Positions 13,007 through 24,870 are shown, numbered from the stretch's first letter. The stretch is DNA of 64,000 nucleotides from Phorcus lineatus (GCA_921293015.1 OV121081.1:68093022-68157021); one strand, 5' to 3'. The notes: generated by a model not told the origin, from the sequence alone. Numbers and translations are program-made.

Positions 13007-14019
13007 AAACACACTGGATAAAATTCAAGATATACACTACGTGAATCGATAATTAACTATCAATTACGATACAATAGTCGTGTTTTTGTTGCTGTGCCAC
13101 TTGTCTTGATGCGAGAAATCTAAGTTGTACACCCCTAAGTTATACGTATGGAAATGTATAATCTTGTATTTCAAATAATTGTTAGAATTTTAACATCTTG
13201 ATGATAACAAAGGTATTTTGATTTAAATTGTATCTGATATCTGAATTTGCAAGAGCTTTTCGACTTAAAAATGGGCAAAATAGCCTATGTATCGAACAAT
13301 GACCTAGCTGATGTTCTCTGGCGGCCTGCCAGACCAGGCAAAAATTGATAGACCGTTCGCTTATAAGAAGACCCTATAATAACTGTTGATCGGGCGGAGA
13401 GTTAAAAATAACATGTCACATGAAATGTCAGTCATTTGATTTTGACATGTTCTTCAATTAAATTTGTTCAAACTGTTAAAAAAACGTCTGGTTTAGAACG
13501 TTCATAGCTTTAAAACATGACTTTAAACGGTATTAAATAAATGTTTCTTTTAACGAAATAATATTCATTGGTTAAACGACCGAATGAAAGACTAACAAAA
13601 GAAAAAAATATTCTTTTCAATGATTTTGGAACTTTTCCCTTACTTTACGTTGCGTAGTTATTTTTCTAACTATTAATTTGAAAGAATAACATGCCCGTGT
13701 TTTAAGGGTAACGTGGGTGTACAATATAGATATATTTTTTCTACCGCTATTTGTCTTTCCGAGACAAGTATGCCGTTGTTTCATTATTCTAAATCCAGTC
13801 TCGTAATTTGGTGAGTTTTTATAAACCCAACCTAAATATCTAAAACGATATTTTTTTATAGTGAATCATCTCGATGCAGTAAGTTGTGCAGAGATTTAGT
13901 GTCCAGTAAAGTCTAACCCAGAATTAAAGTTCATAATATTCTTTCGTGAGATAAACCTCGTGTTACCCTTACGAAAACAGTAGAAACAAATTATCTAGAT
14001 CAATAATTGACTAAGAACT

Positions 14020-14262
14020 TTGACAAAAGGTGAAGGTCGCATGCCCAAGCTCCGCGCATTGTGGCGGACTCAGCTCAACACTATCCGGAAAGCTTGCACA
14101 GCGTTGCATGGAGCTTGGATCAGGGAGGTCTCGTTGTTGTCAAATACCGATCATCTTCGGAAATCATCGGCAGACTTCGTTAAACTTCCAAATATGGTCA
14201 ATGCGAAATCGTGTACAGATGTATTTCGGAACATTGCAATCATAACCATGCAACTCATGTAA
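14020..14262 (+). CDS. Open frame in the right arm (80 aa), mirror copy
   Basis: This is the counterpart of the left-arm frame: MTKGEGRMPKLRALWRTQLN and onward, ending in the same IAIITMQLM. Apart from a two-residue swap (RW/WR) and an N-terminal extension it is the same peptide. It reads outward, toward the right terminus. Function unknown. Confidence 0.3.
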   Translation: MTKGEGRMPKLRALWRTQLNTIRKACTALHGAWIREVSLLSNTDHLRKSSADFVKLPNMVNAKSCTDVFRNIAIITMQLM

Positions 14263-14882
14263 AACTCCAGATGCAAAAGTCTGTTTCCAAAGGGTGATTT
14301 TACAACTCTTCATTTTTCATTCACCAATTGTAAAACGTAATTTGTAGCATTGCTAAATGTGTATATCCCTCGTATTTGAAATACAAAAATGAATATCGAC
14401 TTAACATTTCTAGAATTACATTTGAACTTTGTAAAGTTGAGAACAGAAAGTTGAGTTTTACAGGAATGAAATGTTAGGTTTGCAGACTTGGACTTGTCTT
14501 TTCGAGAAGTGCATGGTTGAGAACAACATGTTACAACTTGCGAATTACGAGTTTACATGATTTCATTTTTGGCACACATCCCCTTCCATACATATCAAAG
14601 GTAAATAATATGTTATGAAAATCACGGAGTGGCTCTTTAACTCCCAAATGTGATTGTATAATAAGAAGTTGATTAAGTGCATAAAGATCTATTGGTTGTA
14701 ATGAAGAAGGTATATTTGGATTATTTGCCTACAATATTGAATTCTTACCCGAAAAATTCAAAATAGATTTAAAAATTAAAATTCAAGTACAATCTCTTTA
14801 GTCCTATCTATTTCAGGACCTCTTACCGTTCTGTTAACGCTTGCTTGTAATAACAATTTTTGTCTTGAGAAAAAGTTTAACC

Positions 14883-14953
14883 ACTTCCGGTATACAGGCA
14901 AGATGGCTGAAAAACAACATGTGCAGAAACAATGGTTCATTCATTTCGAATAA
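14883..14953 (+). promoter_or_regulatory. NGRN promoter/leader: ETS and YY1 sites and a uORF
   Basis: ACTTCCGGT (ETS core) lies at 14883-14891, and AAGATGGCTG (YY1 core) at about 14900-14909. The ATG inside the YY1 site opens a 16-codon upstream frame (14903-14953) that stops 35 bp before the NGRN start. YY1 plus ETS is common at genes for mitochondrial proteins. Confidence 0.45.
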
Positions 14954-14988
14954 TATAGTCTTTAGTAGTATTATAGAGTATAATTATA

Positions 14989-17900
14989 ATGTTAAGAAGA
15001 ATTTTCAACCCTCATATCACGATTGCGGTTAGCAACTGGTGTCAGACATCCGTTCCTGTCCGTTGTTATCCAAGGCGGAGTTTTCCCCTACCTCCAGAGG
15101 CCCAAGACCCTGATTTTCAAACTGTTGATGCTTATGATGAATCGGATATAACAACAGAGCTTGAGAGAATGGAAGATGAAATTCGCTTTGAAAATAAAAA
15201 AATGTAAGCACTTGAAAATGATAAACCGATACACATATTTTGAAATTAGAATTTATTAAGGGTGAAACGATTCACCGATGTTCCGATGCATCTCGATACA
15301 TCCACTACGATACGATTCACGATATAGAAATGTTAAAAATCGATTTGTCACGATTCGTTTAACCATGCATGTCATTTTCAAGATAATTACAATGAAACTA
15401 ATAAAAAAAAAATATCTGATTGTGGTTACGTGCTCTAAATCTAAAACCTTTAGTTAAAGACGTTTGGTCTCGCTCGTGGTTTTTGGACCGGTGTTGACCG
15501 AAATTAGTTGCAGTTTATCTTTGACCATGTTAAACGTTTTGAAGGGCGACAAATTTAAAGCATAAAAATGTGAATTTGAAAAAGAAGCTAATAATTAGAA
15601 AAGAATAGATCATGGATGTTATGTCGATATTCTTAAGAATGTGTGACCGAAATGAATTCACCTGATATAAAGGTATTAAATAAGGATAGTTTTTAACATA
15701 AGACGCTTTGAATTGCGAACACCGTTTGGAGTTGTCAGATATCGGCAATTCAAAACAATTGAAGATATCTTGTTTTGAGGTTGAGAAAGAAGATGTAATA
15801 CTATTTATTATTATCATAATTTATATTAAAAATTCCACAGTTGAATTTAAAAGTGAATAAAAAAAATCAAATTGCCCCTCGGCCTCATAAAAAAGTCAGT
15901 GTGCGATCTGTCGCGCACAGTTATTTTGACTCATATTTCATAAATAGAGATATAATCCCTGCAAAAAAGCTTTATTTTTCCAAGAGTATTGTTGTAATGT
16001 TAAAAAATGTTTTTACGGCCTATAATTAACTTATAAACAATCGTAAAATCATATCTCGCGGCGAGTAGTTAACGTAGTCTAACAATTAGACTCTGAAATG
16101 AAAAATGCATCAGTCAATCGAAAAATTTAAAAACTTATTATAAATGAAATGAAAAGGAGACTGAAAATCAAGCTTTAAAGTCTTTTTATAGACTTGCTCA
16201 GGCTTCTACCTTATTTCAGGGTCTGGCCTACAGACTATAGTTACCGATGCATTTCATGTCTAAAAATAGCATCAGAATGAAACACCATCTGTGATTGGCC
16301 CTCCTGTGAAGATCACGTTATCTAAGCCTATCATAATGCTTGATACAAACATCTACCAAATCGCTGTACATTTTATTTCTCGTGTTTTGATCTTCTAGCT
16401 TTCAAATTTTAATTCTTAACACATGAAGGTAGGACCGTAGGTTTCATTTGAGAATATGTTATAATAATTGGTTCCATCAATACTGTTCTCATCAATGCTA
16501 TCGTCAGTGATATTTTGTTTTGGTTCTTATTTTGTTGATCATATTTACGGGACCGAATTGATTATTGAAGAATTCATATTCAGACTCAGAAACGTGATAT
16601 CTAGGCTAACAGGACCACGTGCGATCAGCATTAATTTCTGTATAAGAGAATTATTATTCCAAAATTAATCTTGAGATGTAATCTGTTGAGTCGACTTGAA
16701 TGTTGAGGTGCAATTTTATTTATTTTAGATATTGTTTGAAGTCTTTGGGTAATATATATACAAACATATATATGTAGTATATATTAGTTTTGATTTGACA
16801 GGTTTAAAGTCTATTATCTAATTTTATACAATTATCTCTTGATAATGTTGTATATTAAATAGTGTTTTGTAAAGTGACAGAGAGTCAGAGACTAGCAGTC
16901 ATTTCGTTTGAAGTTCTTTTCTTTGGATTTAAACTTAAAACTAGAAAACAATAAAGACAATTAGACTTTTTAAATGCTCTGTTCTTTTATTGAGATCTTC
17001 AAGCCAAGTTCAAGAATAACCATCATGCATTATGTTGACTGCTGAGTGTATCGAGATACATATCGTATCGTGAGCCAAATATTGAGATACGTATCGTATC
17101 GTGACTTTCCTGTATCGTTACACCCCTAGAATTTATGGCCATTCTCAGATTTTCAGTTTTCAGGAAAGATAATCACAACGTCGGGTAATTAACTGTTTTT
17201 AGTCCTTACGGTTTTGTAACTTTGTGATACTGTTTGGCAGGTCAGTCAAGAAACTAATTTTTTTTTACAGATATTGTCACCTTATGCCGTTATGGCATAC
17301 TCTCTATAATTAGAGGTGTAAATATTCGAGAAAAGTATTGTATCCTGTAAAAGAGTATTAAAAGCAGTTCCCTAAATTCTAGATGCTCCAAACTGATAAT
17401 TATTCAAAAGAAATGTGAAGTTTACAAGAAGTTCTCCCAAAACCACAAGTTTTAAGATCTGTAAAGAGTACTACATCAAAAACAAACTTGTTCAAATTGG
17501 GAATTTGTAACAAATTAAAGTCCTTCATAACTGTCATGTTTGCTATTCATTCGTACAAGTAGTTCCCAAATATTCTGGTAATTTGGAACTGGGTGAATAG
17601 CATTTCCTAGTTTTTTCTCCATGATTATCTTAGATTCAAAATTTAATTTAGTTGTAAATTATGAATGAAATGATTTTGGATGCATCACATTCAACATTTT
17701 AGCTGATAGCATTTTTTTAGACTGTCTGATCCAGATGAGTAAGGTTTTTCTTGCTTTCTGAAGACAATATATCATGGTGAAAGGTGTCCTTTTTAATAGG
17801 TGCCCAAGTTACGGAAGCTTATTAGGGCCATGTAAAAAAATTATTTGTGTCTCTAGTAACTGGAATTTTCAACATACCAACTGGAAATAACCAGTTATTA

Positions 17901-20761
17901 TTCGGAATTTACCATTTAACGTCTGGAAATAACCAGTAAGTATCTGGAAATAACTACTTTTCATCTGGAAATAACCACTTATCATCTGGAAATAGCCACT
18001 TATCATCTGGAAATAACCAGTTACTATCTGAAAAATTCCACTTAGCATCTAGAAAATTCCACTTAGCATCTAGAAATTTCCATTTAGTAACTGGAAATTT
18101 CCAATTACTATCCGGAACTAACCACATAGTATTTGGAATATTCCACCTACACGCTTTAAATAGAGCTCATTGAGCAACATCTTGGAATGCAGAGGTAGCA
18201 CTAAGGCTTTTCAAGACATCTACTCACAAATCATATCTGACCAAGAATACATCAATCATCCCCAGCCCCTCTCCTCTAAAACAGAAGCCCTTAATATCAA
18301 ATACATCAATTCATCTAAAAACGTAATTAGTTGAGAACAAGTTAAGTGGATTTACAACTTCTTTATTGCAATAATGCGACGTTTCAGTGTAGATAAACCT
18401 ATTTCATTCATGTAACAATATCACATTTTGGGGGCAACACTAAAGAAAGAGACCATTCGTATGCAAAACAAATCCTATGCAAACTATTTTTAATCAAACT
18501 ATTTTATACACATAATGAGCTGTCATGATCTTGATTTATTCCTACTCCTGTGGGTATTGTTCCTATTACCTGCATAGTTTGTTTATTCTCAACCCTTATA
18601 CTCGGATTCTGTTTCCTTTCTGTCTCCTCACTGTTTTGCCACTACAATTTTGCAATGTTTTTTCCTTAGTGTTGGGCCCACGAATTAAATATATTCCATT
18701 ACATTTTTGGATGAATTGATATAATGGACGAAAGGTTCATTAAGAGTTTTAATTATGACTTATGTTTTGAAATTGTAACTGAGGGGCGGTGGATGATTGA
18801 TGCATTGTTGGTCAAGTAGGATTTGTGAAGTCACAGACTTCTTGAGGAGCCTCAGTGCTGCCTCTGCAGTCGACGTTATCATTGATGTTGATCAGTTGGG
18901 CTTTATTTAAAGCATGTAAGTGGAATATTCCAATAAATATGTGGTTAGTTCCGGATAGTAATCGGAAGTTTCCAGATACTAACTGGTAATTTCCATAAGC
19001 TAAGTGGAATTTTCTAGATACTAATTGGTAATTTCAATATACTAAGTGGAAATTTCTAGATACTAAATGGTAATTTCCAGATGCTAAGTTGAAATTTCTA
19101 AATACTAAATGGTAATTTCCGAATATCAACTGGTAATTACCAAACATCAACTGGTTATTTCCAGTTGTTAACTGGAAATTTCCAGTTACTGGAGATACAC
19201 ATATTTTTTTTACATGACCCTAATAAGCTTCCGTACCAAGTTGATATCTGGTTGACGTGAAGAAAATATATGTCGCATAAAAGAATAATGAAAAAGCTTT
19301 GAAATAAAATGACTAAAAAACACTAAAAATACCACAAGTAATAGTTTTCAATGACAATGTGTTCACAACAACATACACATAGTGCCAGTCCCAATACAAG
19401 TTGTGTAACCCATCAAACACCATTAACTTCAATGGCCTGTCTGCTATGGTTAAGTTTACAAATTTAAATTGCCAGCAGTGGCATATTGTCCAGTTTTTTT
19501 TTTATCACTGTACACATCTAAACTGTCACTAATTGACTAAACCAATTTGAATAAATGTGACTCCAAACTCTTTAGTCTTTAGGTCTTTGCAGTTGAAAGA
19601 AAGTTTATTTCAAACCTGCTTTACTAAACACAGGGTTTTTGAATGATCTCTTATTCTCTCTCTATATATATATATATATATATTTATCTCATTTTCAGAG
19701 AAAAGGAAAGGCAAAGGCAATGGTTGAAAAAAAAGATTCTACAGAGAAAGTACTACAAGGAACCGCAATCCCTAAATCTTCTCTCTTGGACTGCAAAGGA
19801 GCAGATACGTTATCTGCACGCAGAGTACCCAGAGGAGTGGACCGTTCAGAAGTTGGCACAGAGTTTCCCAGTATCAGAGAAGGGAATCATCAAAATCCTT
19901 AAGTCTGACATCATCGTTTATTCTCAGAAAGACATTGACAAGCACGATCAGAGGGTGAGGAAGAATTGGAAACAGATCCAACAACAACTGAATCAAGGAA
20001 ATGGTCCCTCGTCACTCCCTGATGGAAGTCCTATTGCTGAAACTGTGAAACATCTTGCTGATGCAAACAAGCTGGCATTGATGATCAACGCAGGAGGAAT
20101 GGAAGATATAAAGCTTCCTTTAAAGGAGATGAAAAGAAAACAAATTGGTCTATTTGAAGGTCTTGTGAAAGATTATGTTGAATCTAGTGAAAGAATGGAG
20201 AAAGACACTGCTGATTTGAATTCAAGGGAACTGTTGAACAGTATCTCAAACTTCCAACCATCAAAAATAAAATTATCAGATGAACATGATGTGGATGATG
20301 TTAAATATGGAACAGAGAACAAAAATGTTCATTCCCAAACACAATTTTCACGTCACCAAAGGCGCTTGATGCAAGAAGTTCCAGAAGCTTTTAGATACAA
20401 AGACTCGCAAATTGACAACATGGCGCTTCATGGAACTGGCAGGGTCGCTGATTCACCTAAGACCAGAAGGGTCCACTCTGACTCCCAATACTCAGAGCAG
20501 CTACGCCATCAGAAACTGAGAGAGCAACAGGAAATCTTGTCGAAAATCAAGTTTGACAAACCTCAGAGCAGACACGGAGAGAGGGAGAGTTCCGAGGGAT
20601 ATATGTATGATTCAGTGTCGGGATATCAGCACCCACTGGGGAAGGTGGATGAGAACTTGAACAAGATTGAGGTGCCTAAATCAGGAAATAAAGGAGACTT
20701 GTACTTGCAGGGAAAATATGTGTATGATGAAGATGGTGAATTTCTCTACAAAATTCCCTAA
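14989..20761 (+). CDS. NGRN: Neugrin, mitochondrial rRNA-associated protein, 2 exons
   Basis: Exons are 14989-15203 and 19699-20761 (1278 nt, 425 aa). The join is in phase with a GTAAGC donor and TTTTCAG acceptor. The N terminus, MLRRIFNPHITIAV, is basic and hydrophobic like a mitochondrial targeting peptide. The conserved neugrin/Rrg9 domain lies at about residues 98-142: LSWTAKEQIRYLHAEYPEEW, then VQKLAQSFPVSEKGIIKILK. A long acidic/basic tail ends in YVYDEDGEFLYKIP. In human cells neugrin belongs to a module with RPUSD4, TRUB2, RCC1L and FASTKD2 that matures 16S mt-rRNA; the same role is inferred here. The tail is longer than in the roughly 290-residue human protein. The intron is packed with transposons. 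Confidence 0.9.
15256..17127. mobile_element. 1.87-kb hAT-like non-autonomous transposon in the NGRN intron
   Basis: The left end reads AAGGGTGAAACGATTCACCG. The right end in reverse reads AGGGGTGTAACGATACAGG. An 8-bp duplication, AGAATTTA, flanks it at 15248-15255 and 17128-17135; 8 bp is characteristic of hAT elements. Repeated CGATACGAT-type words lie near both ends. No transposase domain is visible. Confidence 0.8.
17810..19235. mobile_element. 1.4-kb foldback element with tandem repeats in its arms
   Basis: Termini TACGGAAGCTTATTAGGG and its reverse complement are flanked by a 6-bp duplication CCAAGT (17804-17809, 19236-19241). Each arm of about 450 bp begins with a shared stretch. It then consists of about 12-16 degenerate copies of a 17-25 bp unit built on CTGGAAATAACCAGTTA. 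The arms continue to about 18260 and 18795. The core of about 500 bp has no recognisable coding sequence. It lies 460 bp upstream of NGRN exon 2. Confidence 0.85.
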
Positions 20762-21254
20762 AATATCAACTTTGGAATCTAGGAATATTCCCGACAGTCC
20801 TAAACAAAAAATTAATTTATTGATTTTTGAACATATGTCAAATTTTTCAACTTCTATAAATAGAGTTTTTTTGTTGCATGAATCAACATTAGTAGAACTT
20901 AAAGATCTGTTTTCTTTTGCTCAATTAGTTCCTTTAAAATATATTAGTTGACATTTTTGTTTTTTTATCCTACCTAGAACTGCCTATCCTCCTTTCCATG
21001 AATGTGTATAAAATACTTTATGATTATTTTGCAATTTCTACATGTTTAAGAACAAAGATTTGACAAAGGGTTTATTTTAAACATTGTTCTCACTTTATAA
21101 AGTAGGAATTTCCCTTGAATTAGCAGTTCAAATTAAAACCTGTAGCAGTTTAATACTCAAATAACCAAAACATACATGAAATGTAGAATTTGTTTTTCAT
21201 AGAATAGGTGTACATATATATATTAATGTGTGTGTGTATGTGTGTACAGATATG
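20762..21254. other. NGRN 3' flank
   Basis: AT-rich sequence after the NGRN stop codon, presumably its 3' untranslated region. No other gene is seen. Confidence 0.5.
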
Positions 21255-21352
21255 TATGGCCTGAAGAGGCTCGTTGAGCTGAAAGCGCTAGCCATTAAAA
21301 TGGATTGTTTTTACTTCTAACTTCATATTTATTTATATATATATATATATAT
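21255..21352 (+). repeat. Possible Penelope-like tail with a hammerhead-like core, then (TA)n
   Basis: CTGAAGAGGCTCGTTGAGCT is followed by GAAAGCG. This has the layout CUGAnGA, then stem II (GGCUC/GAGCU with GUU loop), then GAAA. It is one base away from the hammerhead ribozyme core CUGAUGA. Similar motifs occur at ends of Penelope-like retroelements. The flanks are TG and TA microsatellites. No reverse-transcriptase sequence is seen nearby. Confidence 0.35.
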
Positions 21353-22592
21353 GTTACAGTCAAAGTCTACAATCAGGCAATGTGTACAGTGACTGAAATA
21401 ATCAGTCAATGTGTACATTGCCTAACGAGCCTAGTCATTGTGTACATTGCCTAAAAATTCCAGGCATTATGTACATTGCCTGATTAATTAACCCAATTAT
21501 TGTAGAGATTGACTGATTGTTAAACAGCGATCATTTAGAAGAAAGGATGAGCACGTGAGTCATTCAAATGTAGTTGTGTTTCACAGATTACACTAAGCCA
21601 ATTATCATTCGAGAACTTCTTTGATTGCTTTTATGTATATAGTTTAGAGTAATCCAATTATCAGTAGAGTTCAGGCTTTATTGGAGAACTTTTCAATGTG
21701 ATTACTTTTATAGATTACATTAATCCAATTATCATGGGGTACAGGCTTCACTTTGAATAATTAAATATAAGTCAAATGTTTTCTGGTTATGGATTCAGTC
21801 TTGATTTCGATATGGAGTCTCTATTTTGTGAACAGCTCCTGAGCAGGAAACAGTCTGATGCATAATCATTCTTGTTGACTAAAGAGGAGTACTTTAGCTT
21901 GATTGAAGAAGTAAAGTTTGCACCAGAAGCTAAGAAGAAGATTTTCAGGCAGATTATGTTCTTGGGTGATATGAGATCTTGCAGTGTGGTGACATTGAGA
22001 AGTTAATCAAAAAAAGAAAACCGGAATCAAATTCAACAGTGAGTTTGGACTGAGACAAGCAGTTCAAACTGAATCCAAATGCGGTGGCCAGGGTTATACT
22101 AGGTGTAACTCTACTAAAAGTGTAAAGCAGTGTGGCACAAATAAATGTAAATGTCACAAGTTGGATTTATTGTGTAACAGTGTCAACTTCCAAATCCAAA
22201 ATTGTTGATGTTCAGTCATCACATTTTTTCAAATAAAGTCAATATATTCAATAATTTTAGTTTTTGTTTTATATTTAGCACACTTTGAGACAATTAAAGA
22301 AACTCTCTGATGATAATGATAATTGGCTTAGTGTAATCTGTGAAACACAACTACATTAGAAGAAGTAAAGGATATCACAGAATGAATCCCGTGCTCATCC
22401 TTTCTTCTAAATGATCGCTGTTTAATAATCAGCCAATCTCTACAATAATTTGGTTAAATAATCAGGCAATGTACATAATGCCTGGAAGTTTTAGGCAATG
22501 TACACAATGACTAGGCTCGTTAGGCAATGTACACATTGACTGATCATTTCAGTCACTGTACACATTGCCTGATTGTAGACTTTGACTGTAAC
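21353..22592. mobile_element. 1.24-kb long-inverted-repeat element
   Basis: Termini GTTACAGTCAAAGTCTACAA and its reverse complement lie within (TA)n on both sides. The arms (about 21353-21566 and 22385-22592) contain four to five diverged copies of a CAGGCAATGTGTACA-type unit. Within the core, about 22060-22190 on the plus strand reads as a Cys-rich stretch (CGGQGYTRCN, then CGTNKCKCHKLDLLCNS). It resembles the Cys-rich tails of some transposon-derived proteins, so the core may retain a piece of a coding ancestor. Confidence 0.8.
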
Positions 22593-24117
22593 ATATATAT
22601 ATTCAAAGACAAAAAATGACACATAGCCAACATTACTCCAACATGTTTCATTGATATCTTCAATGCAGGGAGTCTTACAAAATAAAAGTTATGACGTTAT
22701 GATGTCACAATACAATTGACATAACAATGAAGTTATCAATGAAACATCCAATGTATCACAATATCAAAGAGTGATACGATTCCATTAACACATACTAACA
22801 CAGTGATCTGCTGTCTTTTGGGTTTTTTTGTACAAAAACATCATTGACAGACACCACGATTCCTTTAGTATACTAATTAATAAAAACTGATACTGCAGCA
22901 GGTTTGTTATTTGAATAACTGATTACGGCTTAATACAGACAAACATTAACTTCCATACTGACTAGATACTTCAAGGACTGATAACTGTTTCACACTAACA
23001 GTCAACACTTACCAGAAATTTGAAAAACTGTTAAGTACTTAAGTATTAATTTAAACAGACACTTGTCTTCTTTATTAATAGATACTCAAATAACTGATAG
23101 TGTATGTTTGAATGTATGTGTAAATCAGTTATCAGTTTTCCTGTGTTAATTGCCAAGAATCTCTGTTGATTTCACACAGAATTGTTTTGCAATAATTAAT
23201 CAAGCAGATGAACCAGGTAGAGAACAACACACAAGGTTACAAGGATCAGTCCCTTTTATTGTCTGTAAATACTTTTCCGGGTTACATTTCTTTATCAGGT
23301 AATCCTACATATAATGGCTCCAAAATTCTCACAATATGAAAGGATTTTTTTAATGACTTTTTGTACAAAAAAGATTCATTTGTATGGAAAATATGACAAT
23401 CAATTGACTTCAACATGAAGCTATTCCTCATATGCCAGCTGACAAGGGTAAAATGTCTTCGTATAACCTTGAATCTATTGCAAAATTATTATTACTGCCT
23501 ATTTACTGCTAAAGTGACAAGAAAACAGTTGATATTAAAAAAATCTTGTATTTCGGCAGCCAAGGGTAATTCTTTATTATTATTTGAATTGTAGGACTTC
23601 TTGTCTAATACTTTTATCATCCTGACTAGCATAATCTTGTCAACATTCAATCTGGTTGCATATCCCTTCCAGATACTTGTAAAATAACATGAAAAACATT
23701 ACACATGCTGCAAAACAAGATGGCACTATGAATTTGAAGTGATGCAGATCTTCCTCTTCATTCACACATTGAATGAGGTGATTAAACGGAATACTGACTA
23801 TTTTCAATGATGAAAAGTTGATGACAAGAGTGTAACAATATATAAAACATTAACAAATGTATAATAAGCACTTACAGGTTGAAAATGTTGGTTTAACGGT
23901 CATGTTATTACACAGCCTTAAAACATGATGTACAAGTCTCTAGTATAATCTGTGTTCATACTGCTCATAGCACCCAAATATGAGTTCCGTCTTGGAGGCT
24001 GTCAATAATAAGTGAGTTGTTGTTGAGCGCCACTTGGGCTATATTTCAGCCATAAGCAAGCATGTCCAATGATGAGTATAAAAGTAAACAAAGCATGAAT
24101 ACAGGAGGTTACTGTGG
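22593..24117. other. Intergenic, no gene seen
   Basis: AT-rich sequence between the convergent NGRN and PIGO genes. Short loosely repeated phrases (ACTGATA, AACTGATTAC) occur at about 22780-23120. I support no gene or defined transposon here. Confidence 0.5.
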
Positions 24118-24383
24118 AGCTTCCGTCCCCATACAAGTTGCTTGAATCTATCTTCCGTCCCCATACAAGTTGCTTGAATCTATCTTCCCTTCCCATAAAA
24201 GTTGCTTGAATCTATCTTCCCACCCCATACAAGTTGCTTGAATCTATCTTCCCTTCCCATAGAAGTTGCTTGAATCTATCTTCCCTTCCCATAGAAGTTG
24301 CTTGAATCTATCTTCCCTTCCCATACAAGTTGCTTGAATCTATCTTCCCCTCCCATAGAAGTTGCTAGAATCTATCTTCCATC
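24118..24383. repeat. 32-bp minisatellite, about 8 copies
   Basis: The unit contains CCATACAAGTTGCTTGAATC and then TATCTTCC with small variants, at a regular 32-bp spacing. Units abut without spacers, so this is a minisatellite and not a CRISPR-like array. It lies about 500 bp beyond the PIGO stop codon. Confidence 0.9.
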
Positions 24384-24870
24384 TTAACCTATGTTACAAA
24401 TGGACCAAAATTTCTCAGTTTTCCCCTTATTTTTGAAAATTTGCAACTCTGTTACCAACCCTCAATATCTTGATCCATTTACAATATGTGTTAAGTCCCT
24501 GACTGACTTTTCTCAAGATGTGCAAATGGCATACTTCCCAACTGCTACAGGATTGTTTAAATGCTTGATTTGATACATCATTTATCTCCAAACTAATTAT
24601 GACTGCAGCCAATCAGGATTTAGTATTTCTATCTGAGGAGGTATTCCACTTGTAACAGAGGTGACAAATGTCTTGAGAAGCTCTTTAGGGAGAGAACGAC
24701 TACATAAAAGAGTTCCAAATAATCTCTGGTCCGACAGTCTATCACTTTAGTGAACTTGAGCATATTGTCTTGAACTTTTGTCAATTGACCTTAACTCCTG
24801 CGGTTGTTGTGCAGTAATGGTAGCACTCAACTGATCTTTGGTTAACTAAAGGTTACAATCCCTGAGCTGG

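Larger units (their letters stand above)
11552..14590. mobile_element. 3.0-kb long-inverted-repeat transposon inside the MITE
   Basis: Termini are TATGGAAGGGGATGTGTGCC and its exact reverse complement. They are flanked by 6-bp duplications CATATC (11546-11551, 14591-14596). The inverted arms are about 580 bp each (11552 to about 12134 and about 14007 to 14590) and closely similar. The core of about 1.9 kb is AT-rich and shows no transposase. Each arm carries the same open frame reading outward. I cannot place its superfamily. Confidence 0.85.
11120..14636. mobile_element. TTAA-flanked MITE (AGAGCCACTCC termini), interrupted
   Basis: The element begins AGAGCCACTCCGTGA after TTAA (11116-11119). 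It ends TCACGGAGTGGCTCT before TTAA (14637-14640). Removing the inserted element and one target copy leaves about 466-472 bp, matching the intact 465-bp member at 40458-40922. TTAA targets with AG-starting termini suggest a Kolobok/T2-like family. No transposase is encoded. Confidence 0.85.

Noticed and set aside
11552-14590. Assembly artefact producing the inverted repeat
   Set aside because: The arms differ at several positions, the core is unique, and a 6-bp duplication sits exactly at both ends in a MITE with a known intact copy.
15530-15817. 95-aa open frame in the NGRN intron
   Set aside because: AT-rich, low-complexity peptide inside a non-coding hAT-like element. No transposase motif.
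24118-24383. CRISPR-like regular array
   Set aside because: The 32-bp units abut with no unique spacers, and the context is an animal genome. It is a minisatellite.
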